NCBI GenBank assembly: GCA_003996215.1
Contig: QJPP01002943.1
Coordinates: forward strand, 186,001 to 250,000
Origin: Jaltomata sinuosa
Taxonomy: Eukaryota > Streptophyta > Magnoliopsida > Solanales > Solanaceae
Reading direction: 5' to 3'
DNA: 64,000 bases
Shown here: piece after piece, positions 48,496-60,214 of the stretch
How positions within the stretch are numbered: position 1 is the first letter of the stretch
Layout: every line of letters begins with the position of its first letter
Notes under the pieces: model-generated
What the model saw: the letters and a program-made list of their open reading frames with translations, nothing else
What the model was told of the DNA's origin: nothing
Databases searched by the model: none
Made by a program: the position numbers and the translations under genes

Positions 48496-49555
48496 GTATA
48501 AATGAGATAACGAGCATTTATATGGGCACCAGTGCTATGCTATAGGAAATTCTTATGGAAATTATTATCGGCTGATAGAATCTCATAACTTGTGATACAA
48601 TTGAACTGTTAAGACTCATGAATTATGTGAACTTGATTGTGATTGATAAACTCATTTTATGTACATGATCATACATATCCATTCATACCACTCTTATTGT
48701 TGCATGATATTTATTGGTTGATATTTTCCACTGAATTGTTTGTAAAATTCATATTCTTATTATGCCAATGGAAAATAGTTTTGGCAAGTGACATCATGCA
48801 AAGCCGATGGAAAATAGTTTCGGTGAGTGTTACTGTGATTATTTATGAAATTCAGGTTCTTATTATGCCGATGGGAAATAGTTCCGGTGGATTTTATTAT
48901 GCCGATGGGAAATGGTTCCGGCGGATATATATCGGTTTACTTTTTGCCAGTGCATTGCATTATATTTCATCTTCATTTGCACTCCATATTGAATTGTCTT
49001 AGATACGTAACTTATTTATTGTGTTGTGGTGACTTATATTGTGGCAAAATTATACTTGTGAAAAGAGAACTTTTAAGACACATCTTGTTATCGCTTCTAG
49101 AAGGAGTTAGTAATCAAAGCTTGCTGAGTAGACGTGTTTCTCGTACTCACTCTATACTTGCTGCTCCCTTTTGCATACAGGAACTAAGCCAGGTACCAGG
49201 AATACTTAACTGGTTGTTTGTGTTCGAGGCTGATGTGGTTAGGATTTAGGGTGAGCTGCTTTCTCTTCGGCAGTACTGGATTCTAGAGATTCTTTATGTT
49301 TTTTGTCTTACTTTCTCCCAGACAGTTGTTTTAGTTTTCAGACTTATTTCATATTCGTAGATGCTCTTGTACTGGTGTCACCAGGTCTTGGGGTAGTTTG
49401 GATTTGAACTCGTTATTTTCGCATTTGTAAGAGTTGGTTGTTACTTTTACAGTACTTCCGCATAATTTATATTGTTAAATGGTTAGTAAAGGAAAGGGGT
49501 TCACCTACGGGATGGTGGGTGCCCTCACGACCTAATGTGATTTTAGGTCGTGATA

Positions 49556-50800
49556 ATATGATATCAGAGCATGGTTCATAGGTCCCACAAAGTACAAGAT
49601 CAAAGTCTATTAGAGTCTTGCAGATCAGTGCAGAGATATCCGTTACTTATCTTCGAGAGGCTATAGGACTTTTGGAAACTTCTATTCTGTTATTCCTTAT
49701 CGTGCGTATGTGATTCAGTTTAAGGTTTAAACTTTTTTGTTCCATTCTCTCACCAATGGTGAGAACACGTTCTCAAGTTTGCACACCGATAATGATGAAT
49801 GATGTTACACGATATGATACAAGATATTGTGACATGGTTAGAAAGATAATTAGCTAAGAAGCATTGTAATTTTGAACAATGCAACTGAGAAAGCTAGGCA
49901 TAGTATAATGGTTTACTCGAGGTGTGTTTTGAACTAGTATACTTTATTATTTTTTTGGAATTATTATGATAATCTTATGATGTGAGTGTATCAATGACAA
50001 GTCAATAATTTAGTATTGAAATGGTACAACGTTGAGGTCCTGAAGATAAATATATTCTTGAAAGGTTTTGATTAGGCGAGAGAACATGAAATGTGGTATA
50101 TTGTGATAAAATCTGTGATGGTAGAACTTATTATAAGGTTTGTAGCTTTTCTTTTTATCCTTTGGAGTAGAGGTGTACTAAAGAGAATTTGAATAGTTTA
50201 AGTTGGGTGACATAATGACTATATTGATATAGTGTTCATATTACGGGAGCCACAAAGTGAGATAAATCTAATACATAATAAGATTATAAAAGTCTAAGTT
50301 GGGTACCAGTCAACAAGGACTTTAACCAGTAAATTAATAGTAGATATTGATAAATTAAAGTTGTAAGATGACTTTTGGAGATTGAATTGGTGATCAGTAA
50401 TATCAGTTGAAATTTTGAGGGAATGATGATTCTTTAGTTGAAGGGGTTTAGCAAGGGTACTTGTATAAAGCTATATGAGAATATTGGTAGAGACGTGCAT
50501 ATAGTAGTTAAGAATCACCCTACAAATTATGGACTAGCACAATGATGATTGGAAATATTACATCAACAAATAACTAATTCTATAGGAGTGACCAAGAATG
50601 TACCAAGTATTATTCAATATGCTCTCGACCTGCTACAGTTTTATTTCAACCACGGATCTACTTCTTTTTATGCACCTTCAAACCTTGTTTTAGATTTGAA
50701 TATGTTTTTGACTCTTTATATGTTTTACGTGTTCCTACACCCGTAGATGGTTCTTAGTGGTGGATTGATTACATCGATCATGTGTAGTTGACTTGGTAGT
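49556..50800 (+). pseudogene. gag: Primer site and gag remnant of Ty3-2
   Basis: The primer site at 49559-49570 reads TGATATCAGAGC (one change from TGGTATCAGAGC). An ATG at 49756 begins MVRTRSQV, like the N-terminus of Ty3 gag proteins I recall. After about 30 codons the frame decays, and no capsid core or zinc knuckle is recognisable before the protease remnant, so most of gag is deleted or scrambled. A CAG acceptor-like site after a pyrimidine-rich stretch lies near 49715, about 40 bases before the ATG. Confidence 0.5.
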
Positions 50801-52400
50801 ACAAGACACATGGATAGACTTAATTATACTAGTTATGGTAGAATTTGAAATCATATTAGGTATGGATCAACTTTTTCCTTATCATGCAGTTCTAGACTAT
50901 TATGTCGAGACAGTGAGTTTGATATGCTGGGTATTCCTAAACTGAAGTGGCAGTGCACTCTCAGCTCGTATTTGAGTAAGAGTATTTTATTTTTAAAAGC
51001 TTAGTGTATGGTTGGAAAAAGAGTGTCTCACCTATTTGGCTTATGTTCATGATACTTGTGCTAATACTCCTCTTGTGAATCGATGGTGAATGATTTTTCA
51101 AAGGTGTTCCCAACTGACCCTTTAGGCATTGCACTTGATTGTAATATTGATTTTGATATTGACTTGGAGTTGGTCACTTAGACCATTTCTATATGGATGG
51201 ATCCGACAGAATTGAAGGAAGGACTACAATATTTGTTGGCTAAAGGCCTTATCAGGCCAAGTGTTTCTCATTGGAGGTGCTCCAATCCTATATGTGATGA
51301 AGAAGGATGGGACTATGAGAATGTATATCGACTACATTCTATTGAACAAAGTGAAAATTAAGAACTATATCTCATTTCACGTATTAATAACTTGGTTGAT
51401 AAACTTGAGGGGTGTCTTAGTATTCTGTAAGATCAATTTGAGGTGTGATTAGCATTAGTTGAGGGTTAGGGTAGATGATATATGTAAAGATAGCTTCCCA
51501 GGCCTATTTTGACCACAAGGAGTTCTTGATTATGTCGTTTGGGCTGATCAACTTCTCAGCAACATTTATGGAGTTAATGAATAGGTTGTTCAAGTCTTAT
51601 TTGGATTCCTTATAGTTTTTATCGATGAAAACTTGGTTTACTCTTGTAGTAGGAAAGAGCACGAGCAATATTTAAGAATTGTGCTTTAAACTCTGAAGAA
51701 GAAGCTAGTTGACGCAAAGTTTTTCAAGTGTGAGTGTTAACATAGTTTTGTGATATTCTTGGAACATGTGGTGACAACATATGGTATTATGGTTGATCCA
51801 AAGAAGATTGCGATTATTAGAGATTGAGTTAGGCCTACTTCACCTATTGAGATTTGGAGTTTTGCGAGCTTAGTTGATTACTACAAACAGGTTTTGGAGG
51901 GATTTTCTTCTATTGCATCTTCATTGGGAAAAAAAACTAACTCAAGGGAATGTGACTTTCCGTGGTTTAAGGAGTGTGAGGCGAGCTTTCAAAATCTCAA
52001 GACATTGTTGACTTCAATCCCAATTTTGACCTTGCCAGTGTAAGGTGAGGGCTTCACAGTGTATTGTGATGCTTCACGGGTTGGTCTTGGGTGTGTTTGA
52101 TACAGAAAGGTAAGGTAATAGTGTATGCTTTGAGCCAGTTGAAGGTTCACGAGTGAAACTACCCTACTCATGACTTGGAATTAGCAGCGGTGGTTTTTGC
52201 TTTGAAAGTTTGGAGGCATTACTTATATGGGGTGCATTGTAAGGTATTCACGGATCATCGCCATCTTTGGTATATTTTCAGCCAGGGAGATCTAAATTTG
52301 AAGCAGAGGAGATGGTTGGAGATGCTTAATGATTATGACATCACTATTTTTTTATCACTCGGGTAAGGCGAATATGGTAGCAGAAGCTTTGAGTCAGAAG
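50801..52400 (+). pseudogene. pol: Protease, RT and RNase H remnants of Ty3-2 pol
   Basis: A protease end segment (EFEIILGMDQLFPYHAVLDY) lies near 50848-50907. RT begins near 51215 with LLAKGLIRPS, then MKKDGTMRMYIDY and LLNKVKIKN, followed by frameshifted remains of the catalytic half to about 51900. RNase H is readable from about 52062 (YCDASRVGLG) through ELAAVVFALKVWRHYLYG to about 52375. Several frameshifts separate these pieces, so no polyprotein could be made. Confidence 0.75.
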
Positions 52401-52408
52401 CAGTTAGT

Positions 52409-53990
52409 ATGGGCAGCTTGGCTATGTTGCAAGCGGAGGAGCGTCCTTTGGCCATAGATGTCCAGTCCTTGTCTAATAGCTTTGTGAGACTTGATATTTC
52501 AGAGCCTGGTAGAGTTCTTACTCGTGTTGAGGCACAATCTCCCTTATTGGATCAGATTAAGGCTAGACAGTTTGAAAATGAGAAATTAAAGATCATTCGA
52601 GGTAAAGTATTAAAAGGTGAGGCCAAGGAAGCAATTTTGAATCCGGAGGGTGTTTTGCAAATAAAGGGTCGTATTTGTGTTCCTAGAGTTGGCGATTTGA
52701 CCAAGTTGATTATGGAAGAGGGCCATAGCTCTAGATATTCTATTCATCCAGGAGCAGCGGAAATGTATCAAGATCTGAAGCAGCATTATGGGTGGTGTAG
52801 AATGAAAAGGGATATTGTAGAGTATGTCTCTCGATGTTTGAACTGCCAGCAGGTTAAGTATCAGCACCAAAGGTCAGGTCGTACGATTCAGAGGATGCCT
52901 ATATCTAAGTGGAAGTGGGAGCAAATTGCTATGGATTCCGTAGTAGGATTGCCACAGACTTTGAAAAAAAATATATTTGATGTTGTTTGGGTTATTGTGG
53001 ATAGGTTGACTAAGTCTGATCACTTTGTGCCAGTTCAGACTTCATACAATGCAAAGCGGTTGGCTAGGATTTACATCCAGGAGGTAGTGCGGTTGCATGG
53101 TGTTCCGATTTCTATTATTTCAGACCGAGGTACTCAGTTCACATCTCACTTTTGGAAGTGTATGCAGAAGGAATTTGGTACTAGGGTGGATCTTAGTATG
53201 ACTTTTCATCCACAGACCGATGGACAGTCTGAGCGGACCATTCAGGTGTAAGAGGATATGCTACGGGCGTGTGTAATTGATTTTGGTGGTCATTGGGACC
53301 AATTCTTACCGCTAGCAGAGTTTGCTTATAACAATAGTTACCATTCTAGAATTCAGATGGCCCCGTTTGAGGCTTTATATGGTAGAAGATGTAGTTCTCC
53401 AGTGGGTTGGTTTGATGCGTTCGAGGTCGGGCTTTGGGGCACAGATTTATTGAGGGATTCCTTAGATAAGGTCAAGTTGATTCAGAAGAGACTTCTCATA
53501 GCTCAGAGTAGACAAAACAGTTATGCAGATCTGAAGGTTCACGGTTTAGAGTTCATGGTTGGAGAGAAGGTCTTTTTGAAAGTATCATCTATAAAGGGAA
53601 TTATGAGGTTTGGGAAGAAGGGCAAGCTCAGTCCTAGGTTCATTGGTCCGTTTGAGATACTTCGACGTATTGGGGAAGTGGCATATGAGCTGGCCATACC
53701 ACCAGACTTGTCAGGTGTTCATCCGGTATTCCATGTTTTGATGTTGAAGAGATATCATGTTGATAGTTCCCACGTGATTCAATGGGACACGGTGCAGTTT
53801 GACCAAGGTGTGGCATTTGAGGAGGAGCCTATAGCTATTATAGATAGGCAGGTGAGAAAGCTGAGATCTAAGGAGATAGCATTTGTGAAGGTACAATAGA
53901 GGCATCATCCTGTGGAGGAAGCTACTTGGGAGGTTGAGTGCGACATGCGGAGCAGATATCCTCATCTCTTCTTTAGTCCAGGTACCTTCT
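52409..53990 (+). pseudogene. pol: Integrase and chromodomain-like tail of Ty3-2, nearly intact
   Basis: One frame runs from 52409 to 53899 with a single TAG at 53249. The zinc-binding part has SIHPGAAEMY and CLNCQQVK (near 52838). The catalytic core keeps all three acidic residues: MDSVVGLPQ (about 52931), SDRGTQFTSHFW (Asp 53123) and QSERTIQ (Glu 53231), with the correct 35-residue gap. The C-terminal part has HPVFHVLMLKRY, and beyond the TAG at 53897 a chromodomain-like EEATWEVE. The TAG at 53897 fits a TGG-to-TAG change. This is the best-preserved enzyme domain in the window. Confidence 0.88.
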
Positions 53991-54035
53991 CTTTCTTTAC
54001 GTTCGAGGACAAACGTTTGTTTTAGTGGTGGATGA
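53991..54035 (+). other. Polypurine region of Ty3-2
   Basis: The phrase 'ttcgaggacaaacgtttg' and then AGTGGTGGATGA (54024-54035) directly precede the 3' LTR. It is a slightly interrupted purine tract in the expected place. Confidence 0.65.
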
Positions 54036-56341
54036 TGTAATGACCCTCCAAGTCGTTTTGTGAAATTTTACTTATTTTTCCCATTTTAACCTTTCTCGTA
54101 GTCTTTATATGTGATTTATAACTTTGAGAATGGATAGTATGGACCTCGGGGTGTTCGAGAATGATTTAAGTCATTCATTAGATTTTAGAGGTTTACATAA
54201 GTTAAATTTGATCACAGTCAATTTTCGATCAAGACGATCCCGAATTGGTGTTTTAATATTTTCAATAGATCCAAAACGTGCTTTTTAGTCAATTTATATA
54301 TCTGTCTTATTTTTTTGGGGTTCCAAACAAATTTTGAGGGTCTATTTAATGTTTTGATTATTTTAGATAATTAATTTAACTGGTGATTAGTGGGTCAGGG
54401 CCATAATTATTCTAAAAAAAATTCCTTAATATTACGTGACCCTTATACAAACAATAAAATAGAGGAATTGAGGGTTAATAGGCTTAAACTTTCTGAACAT
54501 AGCAAAAATAATTAAAGCTAGTTGTGGCATCGACAACCACCGCCTCAGGTGAGAATTCTACCCTTCTGGGTTTATTTAATTGCTGTGAGAATAGTTAATT
54601 AACATCTTTTGTTACTGCGTTGTTGGTACTTGGTATAACTAATATATATGGCTTAGAAGAAAAGTTGGTGGAATTATTATGTGTAATGATTGGGTAGTAA
54701 TGACTAAATGAGTGGAAGGCTACTGGTGATATAGTTTTGTTGGTATCTAGTTCAAATATGGACAAAGAATGGTGGACTTATAATGATCTAATCATGAGTT
54801 AATGATTGAGAAAAGAAAAAGGTTAGAATCAACTAATCATGGGGCAATGATGATAGGTTAAGCTTGGGAATTAATGGTAGTTGGTGAAGATTAATGGCAT
54901 CTGCATGCAGATTTGATAAGTGAAGCTACTGGTTTTGTACTTCGCTTCAGGGTATGAGATTTCAATACGTTTATTATCCCGTGATTACAATTTTAATAAA
55001 TTGAGGTTTTAGGTCTAGAGTTTTTTTTAGAGTAAGAATTCTTGATTTGGGGTCGAATTATGATTTGTTTTAGCTGTAGTTCGACGTGCTAGTCCGTATT
55101 TTTATGGAAATTATATATTTGAACAGATCTTGATCATTCAAAAACGTTACGGAAGGGCATGTTCGTAACTTGACACTTGGGCTTCATTTTGAGGCAAGTA
55201 GAGATTTTTAATTTCTTTTGAAGTGTTAGTTTTATTGTATTGAATGAACGTAAGGGTAATGGGTAATGAGAGAGTCCCGTATAAATGAGACAATGAGCAT
55301 TTATATGGGCACCGGTGCTATGCTATAGGAAATTCTTACGGAAATTATTATCGGCTGATAGAATCTCATAAGTTGTGATACAATTGAACTGTTGAGACTC
55401 ATGAATTATGTGAACTTGATTGTGATTGATAAACTCATTTTATGTACTTGATCATACATATTCATTCATTCCACTCTTATTGTTACATGATAATTATTGG
55501 TTGATATTGCCCACTGAATTGTTTGTAAAATTCATATTCTTATTATGCCGATGGGAAATGGTTTCGGCAAGTGACATCATGCAAAGCCGATGGGAAATAG
55601 TTCCGGCGAGTGGTACTGTGATTACTTATGAAATTCAGGTTCTTATTATGCCGATGAAAAATAGTTCCGGCGGGTTTTATTGTGCCGATGGGAAATAGTT
55701 TCGGCGGATATATATCGGTTTACTTTTGGCCAGTGCATTGCATTATTTTTCATTTTCATTTGCACTCTATATTGAATTGTCCTAGACACGTACCTTATTT
55801 ATTGTGTTGTGGAATCTTATATTGTGGAAAAATTATACTTGTGAAAAGAGATCTTTTAAGACACATCTCGTTTTCGCTTCTAGAAGAAGTTAGTAATCAA
55901 AGCTTGCTGAGTATACGTGTTTCCCATACTCACTTTATACTTGTTGCACCCTTTTGCGTGCAAGAACTGAGCCAGGTACTGGGAATACTTAACTGATTGT
56001 TTGTGTTCGAGGGTGCTGCGGTTAGGATTCAGAGTGAGCTGCTTTCTCTTCGGCAGTACTGGATTCTAGAGATTCTTTATGTTTTCTGTCTTACTTTCTC
56101 CCAGACAGTTATTTTAGTTTTCATAGACTTGTTTCATATTCGTAGATGCTCTTATACTGGTGTCACCAGGTCTTGGAGTAGTTTGGATTTGAACTCGTTA
56201 TTTTTGCATTTATAAGAGTTGGTTGTTACTTTTACATTACTTCCGCATTATTTATATTGTTAAATGGTTAGTAAAGAAAAGGAGTTCGCCTACGGGTATG
56301 GTGGGTTCCTTCACGACCTAATGTGAATTTGGTTCGTGACA
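54036..56341 (+). repeat. 3' LTR of Ty3-2 (uninterrupted)
   Basis: This 2306-bp LTR starts TGTAATGACCC and ends TTCGTGACA. It keeps the empty sites for the MULE (54464-54472) and LARD1 (55279-55283), which proves both were secondary insertions in the 5' LTR. The donor-like CAG|GTGAGA is at 54548/54549. Repeats of 'ccgatgggaaatag' type lie at 55543-55710. Open frames here (for example 55426-56215) have no known relatives. Confidence 0.9.
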
Positions 56342-57729
56342 CCTTCCCAGATCTTCTCCCCACTTTCTTTGTCAAAGAGGTCTTGTTTTCACTAGCCTCA
56401 GCTGTTGGGAAACTCCTTCATCTTGATCTTGCAACAATTAATAAAACGCGTCCAAATTGTGATAAGGTGAAGGTTCAATTGGACTTGTTTGCTGACAAAC
56501 CTGAGTATGTTCAAATGGAAATTGAAAACAAAACCAGTCAGGAAAAAAGAGGAATAAAACTCAAGATTCAATATGACTCTCTCCCTTCTTATTGCAAAAG
56601 GTGTAAGCTACAGGATCATAATGAAGGTGAATGTAGAATACTCCATCCATAGTTACAAAAGGCAACAATAAAATCAGAAGGAGAAGCATGGGCAGATCCC
56701 CAAGATCAAAAGAAATACTATAAAAGAGCAGTGATTAGTAAATGGAATCCTACTAATAGAGTCTTTACAATGAAAAAGGGGGAGCTCATGAGCACCAAGG
56801 CAATATAAATGAGCAATATCATACCCACAAACAATCCCTTTAGGGCACTGGATCAGGAAGAATATGCATAGGAGGAACACAACGAAGGTGATGCAACTAA
56901 CCTTAGCTCACATAAAGATGGTAGCACCAGAGATTGGGTAGAAAAGGCCTTCCCTAGCAACTCACAATCAGCAAGGCAAGATCATCACAACAGCAACCCA
57001 AATCACACCAACCTCACACCTTCCAACAGCAGCAATAAAAAGGAGTCATACACAGGCACAAATGAAGATGACAAACCAGAGGAAGGTCAGATAGAAGAAA
57101 CACATAGCCATAAAGAAGATAACAGTGAAGACTTGCCTACACAAGAGGTCCAAAGGGATAAACATAAAACAGAGACATAGGCTGATAGGTCCATCGCTGA
57201 CAAAAGAAAAGCACATTCTACCAATAAAGATTCACAGGAGCATACACTACAAAACACTGATAGTGAAGTGAACAAACAATATCAACTAACTTTAGTCACT
57301 TACCAGGAACCACTGCAGACTGATAACCTTTTGGAACCTCTGCAGACTGATAACCTTCTGGATCCAGTACAACTGATAGGATCTTACCCTACCATAACCA
57401 GTACTTTGTTAATGTTGACTGCACAGGGGGTGGAGGATGAAACAGGAAAAGAGTTATTTATCCCCTGCAAGAAATCAAGCCCAGTTAAAGCATTACATAA
57501 ACTAGTCTCACATCAGGTGCAGGAAAAGGGTGAAAAATAGGAGGATTTGCATATAGATCCTGTAGAAGAAAGGGATGAAGAAAGCAATGTGAACAATGAG
57601 GATCAGTTCCTCAAAAATGCAAGTCTGTCACCACATACATCCTCAAAGGCACACAAAGGTTGAAGCAAAGGGGAGATATTACCTACAAGAACAAATCCTA
57701 AGAGAGGTGTAAAATTTAGTTTGAAATGA
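56342..57729 (+). pseudogene. LINE ORF1, C-terminal part
   Basis: The frame continues the N-terminal part: PDLLPTFFVKEVLFSLASAV, LDLATINKTRP, KVKVQLDLFADKPEYVQMEI, then a zinc-knuckle-like YCKRCKLQDHNEGEC (about 56593-56637). A low-complexity hydrophilic tail follows. In-frame stops (for example TAG 56650, TAG 57538) mostly lie where glutamine codons would fit. It ends at TGA 57727-57729, overlapping the ORF2 start as ATGA. Confidence 0.8.
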
Positions 57730-58476
57730 TAATACAAGCTTTATTTTGGAATGTGAGGCCTGTTAGGAACTAAAATTCATTCCATAAAATACAGATGTTA
57801 CACAGATATCACAATTTTTTCATCATTACTTTGATGGAACCTTTCCAAGATTCTCATCAAATACAAAAATACAAAAGGAGGTTGGGTATAAAGTATTCCA
57901 ATTACAACCAGAATGGAAAGATTTGAGTTTTTATTCAAGATCAAATTCAGGTTGAGGTCATTGCTGATTCTAAGCAGCAACCTTCATTAAGATTAGAGTT
58001 CCAAGAAATAAGGCAGGCTATGATAGTTATTTCAGTGTATGCAAAATGTGAGATGCAGGAAAGATTAAGTTTGTAGGATGATATGTACCCTCTGAGTATA
58101 AATATGAACTTGCCTTGGCTAATGGGGGGACTTCAATATCATCTTAAGTGATGAGAAGAAGATAGGGGGTCTACCAGTGTATCCTCAAAAATATGAGGAT
58201 TTTGTGAATTCCTGTGATCTAGTTGACATAAAATTCAAAGGCAACCCTTTCACTTGGTGGAATGACAGAATTGACAATCAGTGCATTTTCAAAAGATTAG
58301 ATAGGTTACTGGTTAATCAATCCTTTTTGGGTAGTTTTGGCTTGGTGGAGTCTGAACATCTAGCAAGAACTGGCTCAGACCATGCACCTCTACTACTATC
58401 CTGTGGGAATCAGTCTAGCATAACAAGAAGGCCATTTAGGTTCCTCAAATTCTGGTCAGAGAAGGAGGATTTTTAG
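57726..58476 (+). pseudogene. LINE ORF2 endonuclease region
   Basis: From ATG 57726 the frame reads ALFWNVR and FIITLMEPFQ, the usual start of L1 endonuclease, and continues with VISVYAKCE. A 1-base loss near 58126 breaks the GGDFN motif (read across two frames). The second half then carries KFKGNPFTWWND, IFKRLDRLLVN and the closing SDHAPLLLS. The enzyme would nick target DNA. Stops and the shift make this copy inactive. Confidence 0.8.
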
Positions 58477-60214
58477 CAGTGGTGAGGGATAACTGGGTGG
58501 CTGTTGAGGACAGAGATATCTTTGTCAGCTTGAAGCAAAAACTAAAGAAGACTAAGACAACCTTGACTACCTGGAGCAAAGCTACTTTAGGAGACATTTT
58601 CAAGAAATTGATTATTAGAGAAGAAATTGTTGGAGTTAAAGAAGAAATGTTTGAAGAAGATCCATCTGCTAGAAATAAAATGGTACTTCAAAAGGCCCAA
58701 GCAAAAATGAAGAAGTATATACCCTATGAGGAGGAATTTTTAAGGAAGAAAGCAGGCAAGGAGAAAAGAATACTAGGTTCTTCTATAGCCTGGTTAATGG
58801 AAGAAGAAAAAGGTTGTCCATCAATAGAATCCAAGATAAGAAAGGAACATAGATGGAGGGTGCTGAACAGTTGGTTGATGCAGCTATCACATTTTATCAG
58901 GACTAGTTCACAGGTAAATAGAGTGCAGAAGACCTCTCATTGCTACAACATATTCCTAGATTGGTCTCTGAGGAGTCCAATAAAGTTATAAATGATATGC
59001 CCACAAGGTAAGAGGTCAAGAAGGTAGTATTTAAACTAAATGGTGATAGTGTTTGTGGTCTAGATGGCTTTACTGATCACTTTTTACAAAGTTGTTGGGA
59101 TATAGTGGGAGATGATATTTATAAGGTTGTGCATACTTTCTTTGAAGGAAACACTCTGTCCAAGTTCATTACCCATACTAACTTGGTTTTATTGCCTAAA
59201 AAAGATAATATGCAATCTTTTTCAGATATGAGACTAATTAGTTTGAGTAACTTCCTTAACAAGGTTATTTCAAGAGTTTTACATGATAAGCTTGAAGAAT
59301 TACTTCCTACTTTGATTTCCAAAAACCAATCAGGTTTTGTGAAAAGTAGGAATATCACTGAAAAAGTGCTCTGGCACAAGAGATTGTTACAGACATCAGA
59401 ATAAAAGGAAAGCCTGCAAATGTGGTGATTAAGTTGGATATAGCCAAAGCCTATGACAGGATTGACTAGATATTCTTAATGAAAGTTCTTGACAAGTTGG
59501 GCTTTCATATAGGAGTGGTGGATAAAATCTGGAGACTAGTAGCCAACAACTGGTACTCAATCTTGATAAATGGCCAGGCTCATGGATTCTTTCATTCTAC
59601 AAGGGGTGTTAAACAAGGGGACCCTCTATCACTAGCACTATTCATTCTATCTGCTCAAGTATTATCTAGAGCTCTTAATTCTTTGTTTCTTGATGCAGAT
59701 TATAAGAGTTTTGGCATGCCAAAGTGGAGCGATTATATTAACCATCTAGAATATGCTGATGATACCATCATCTTTGCATCTACTGATATTAAATCACTAA
59801 AGCTAATTATGAATGTTCTTAAAGAATATGAAGATCAATCTAGTGAAATAATAAATAAGGACAAGAGTGCATTCTCTGTTTATCATAAGACTGCCCATGC
59901 TCACATCAGGAAGTAGAAGAGTACTGGTTTTAGAAGAGTGAAATTCCCTCTGATGTATTTAGGATGCCTAATTGGATATGCCAAGAAGAGAAAGGTGCAC
60001 TTCACCGACCTCTTAAAGAAAGTCCACAACAAGTTGCAAGCATGGAAGGGAAAGATGTTATCTTTTGGTGGTAAGGCAGTGTTAATAAATAGTGTATTAA
60101 GTAGTATCCCCATCTACTTATTATCTGCTATAACTCCCCCAAAGTGTGTTATTCATGATCTACATAAAATCTTGTCTAGTTTCTATGGAATTTTAACAAA
60201 ATGGGCAGAAATAA
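58477..60214 (+). pseudogene. LINE ORF2 reverse transcriptase region, truncated by E2
   Basis: After a further 1-base shift near 58474 the linker helices continue to about 58740. RT motifs follow in pieces: CGLDGFTDHF, LLPKKDNMQSFSDMRLISL, KNQSGFVKSRNI, LDIAKAYDR, TRGVKQGDPLSLALF, and the catalytic box YADDTIIFAS (YADD 59752-59763). PLMYLGCLIGYAKK and WKGKMLSFGGKAVLINSVLS follow. The coding sequence is cut at 60214 by the E2 LTR. Several stops and shifts are present. Confidence 0.88.

Noticed and set aside
48643..49249. Open frames of 119-134 codons, with partners at 55426-56215
   Set aside because: They lie in the two Ty3-2 LTRs, differ in frame and length between copies, and match no known domain.
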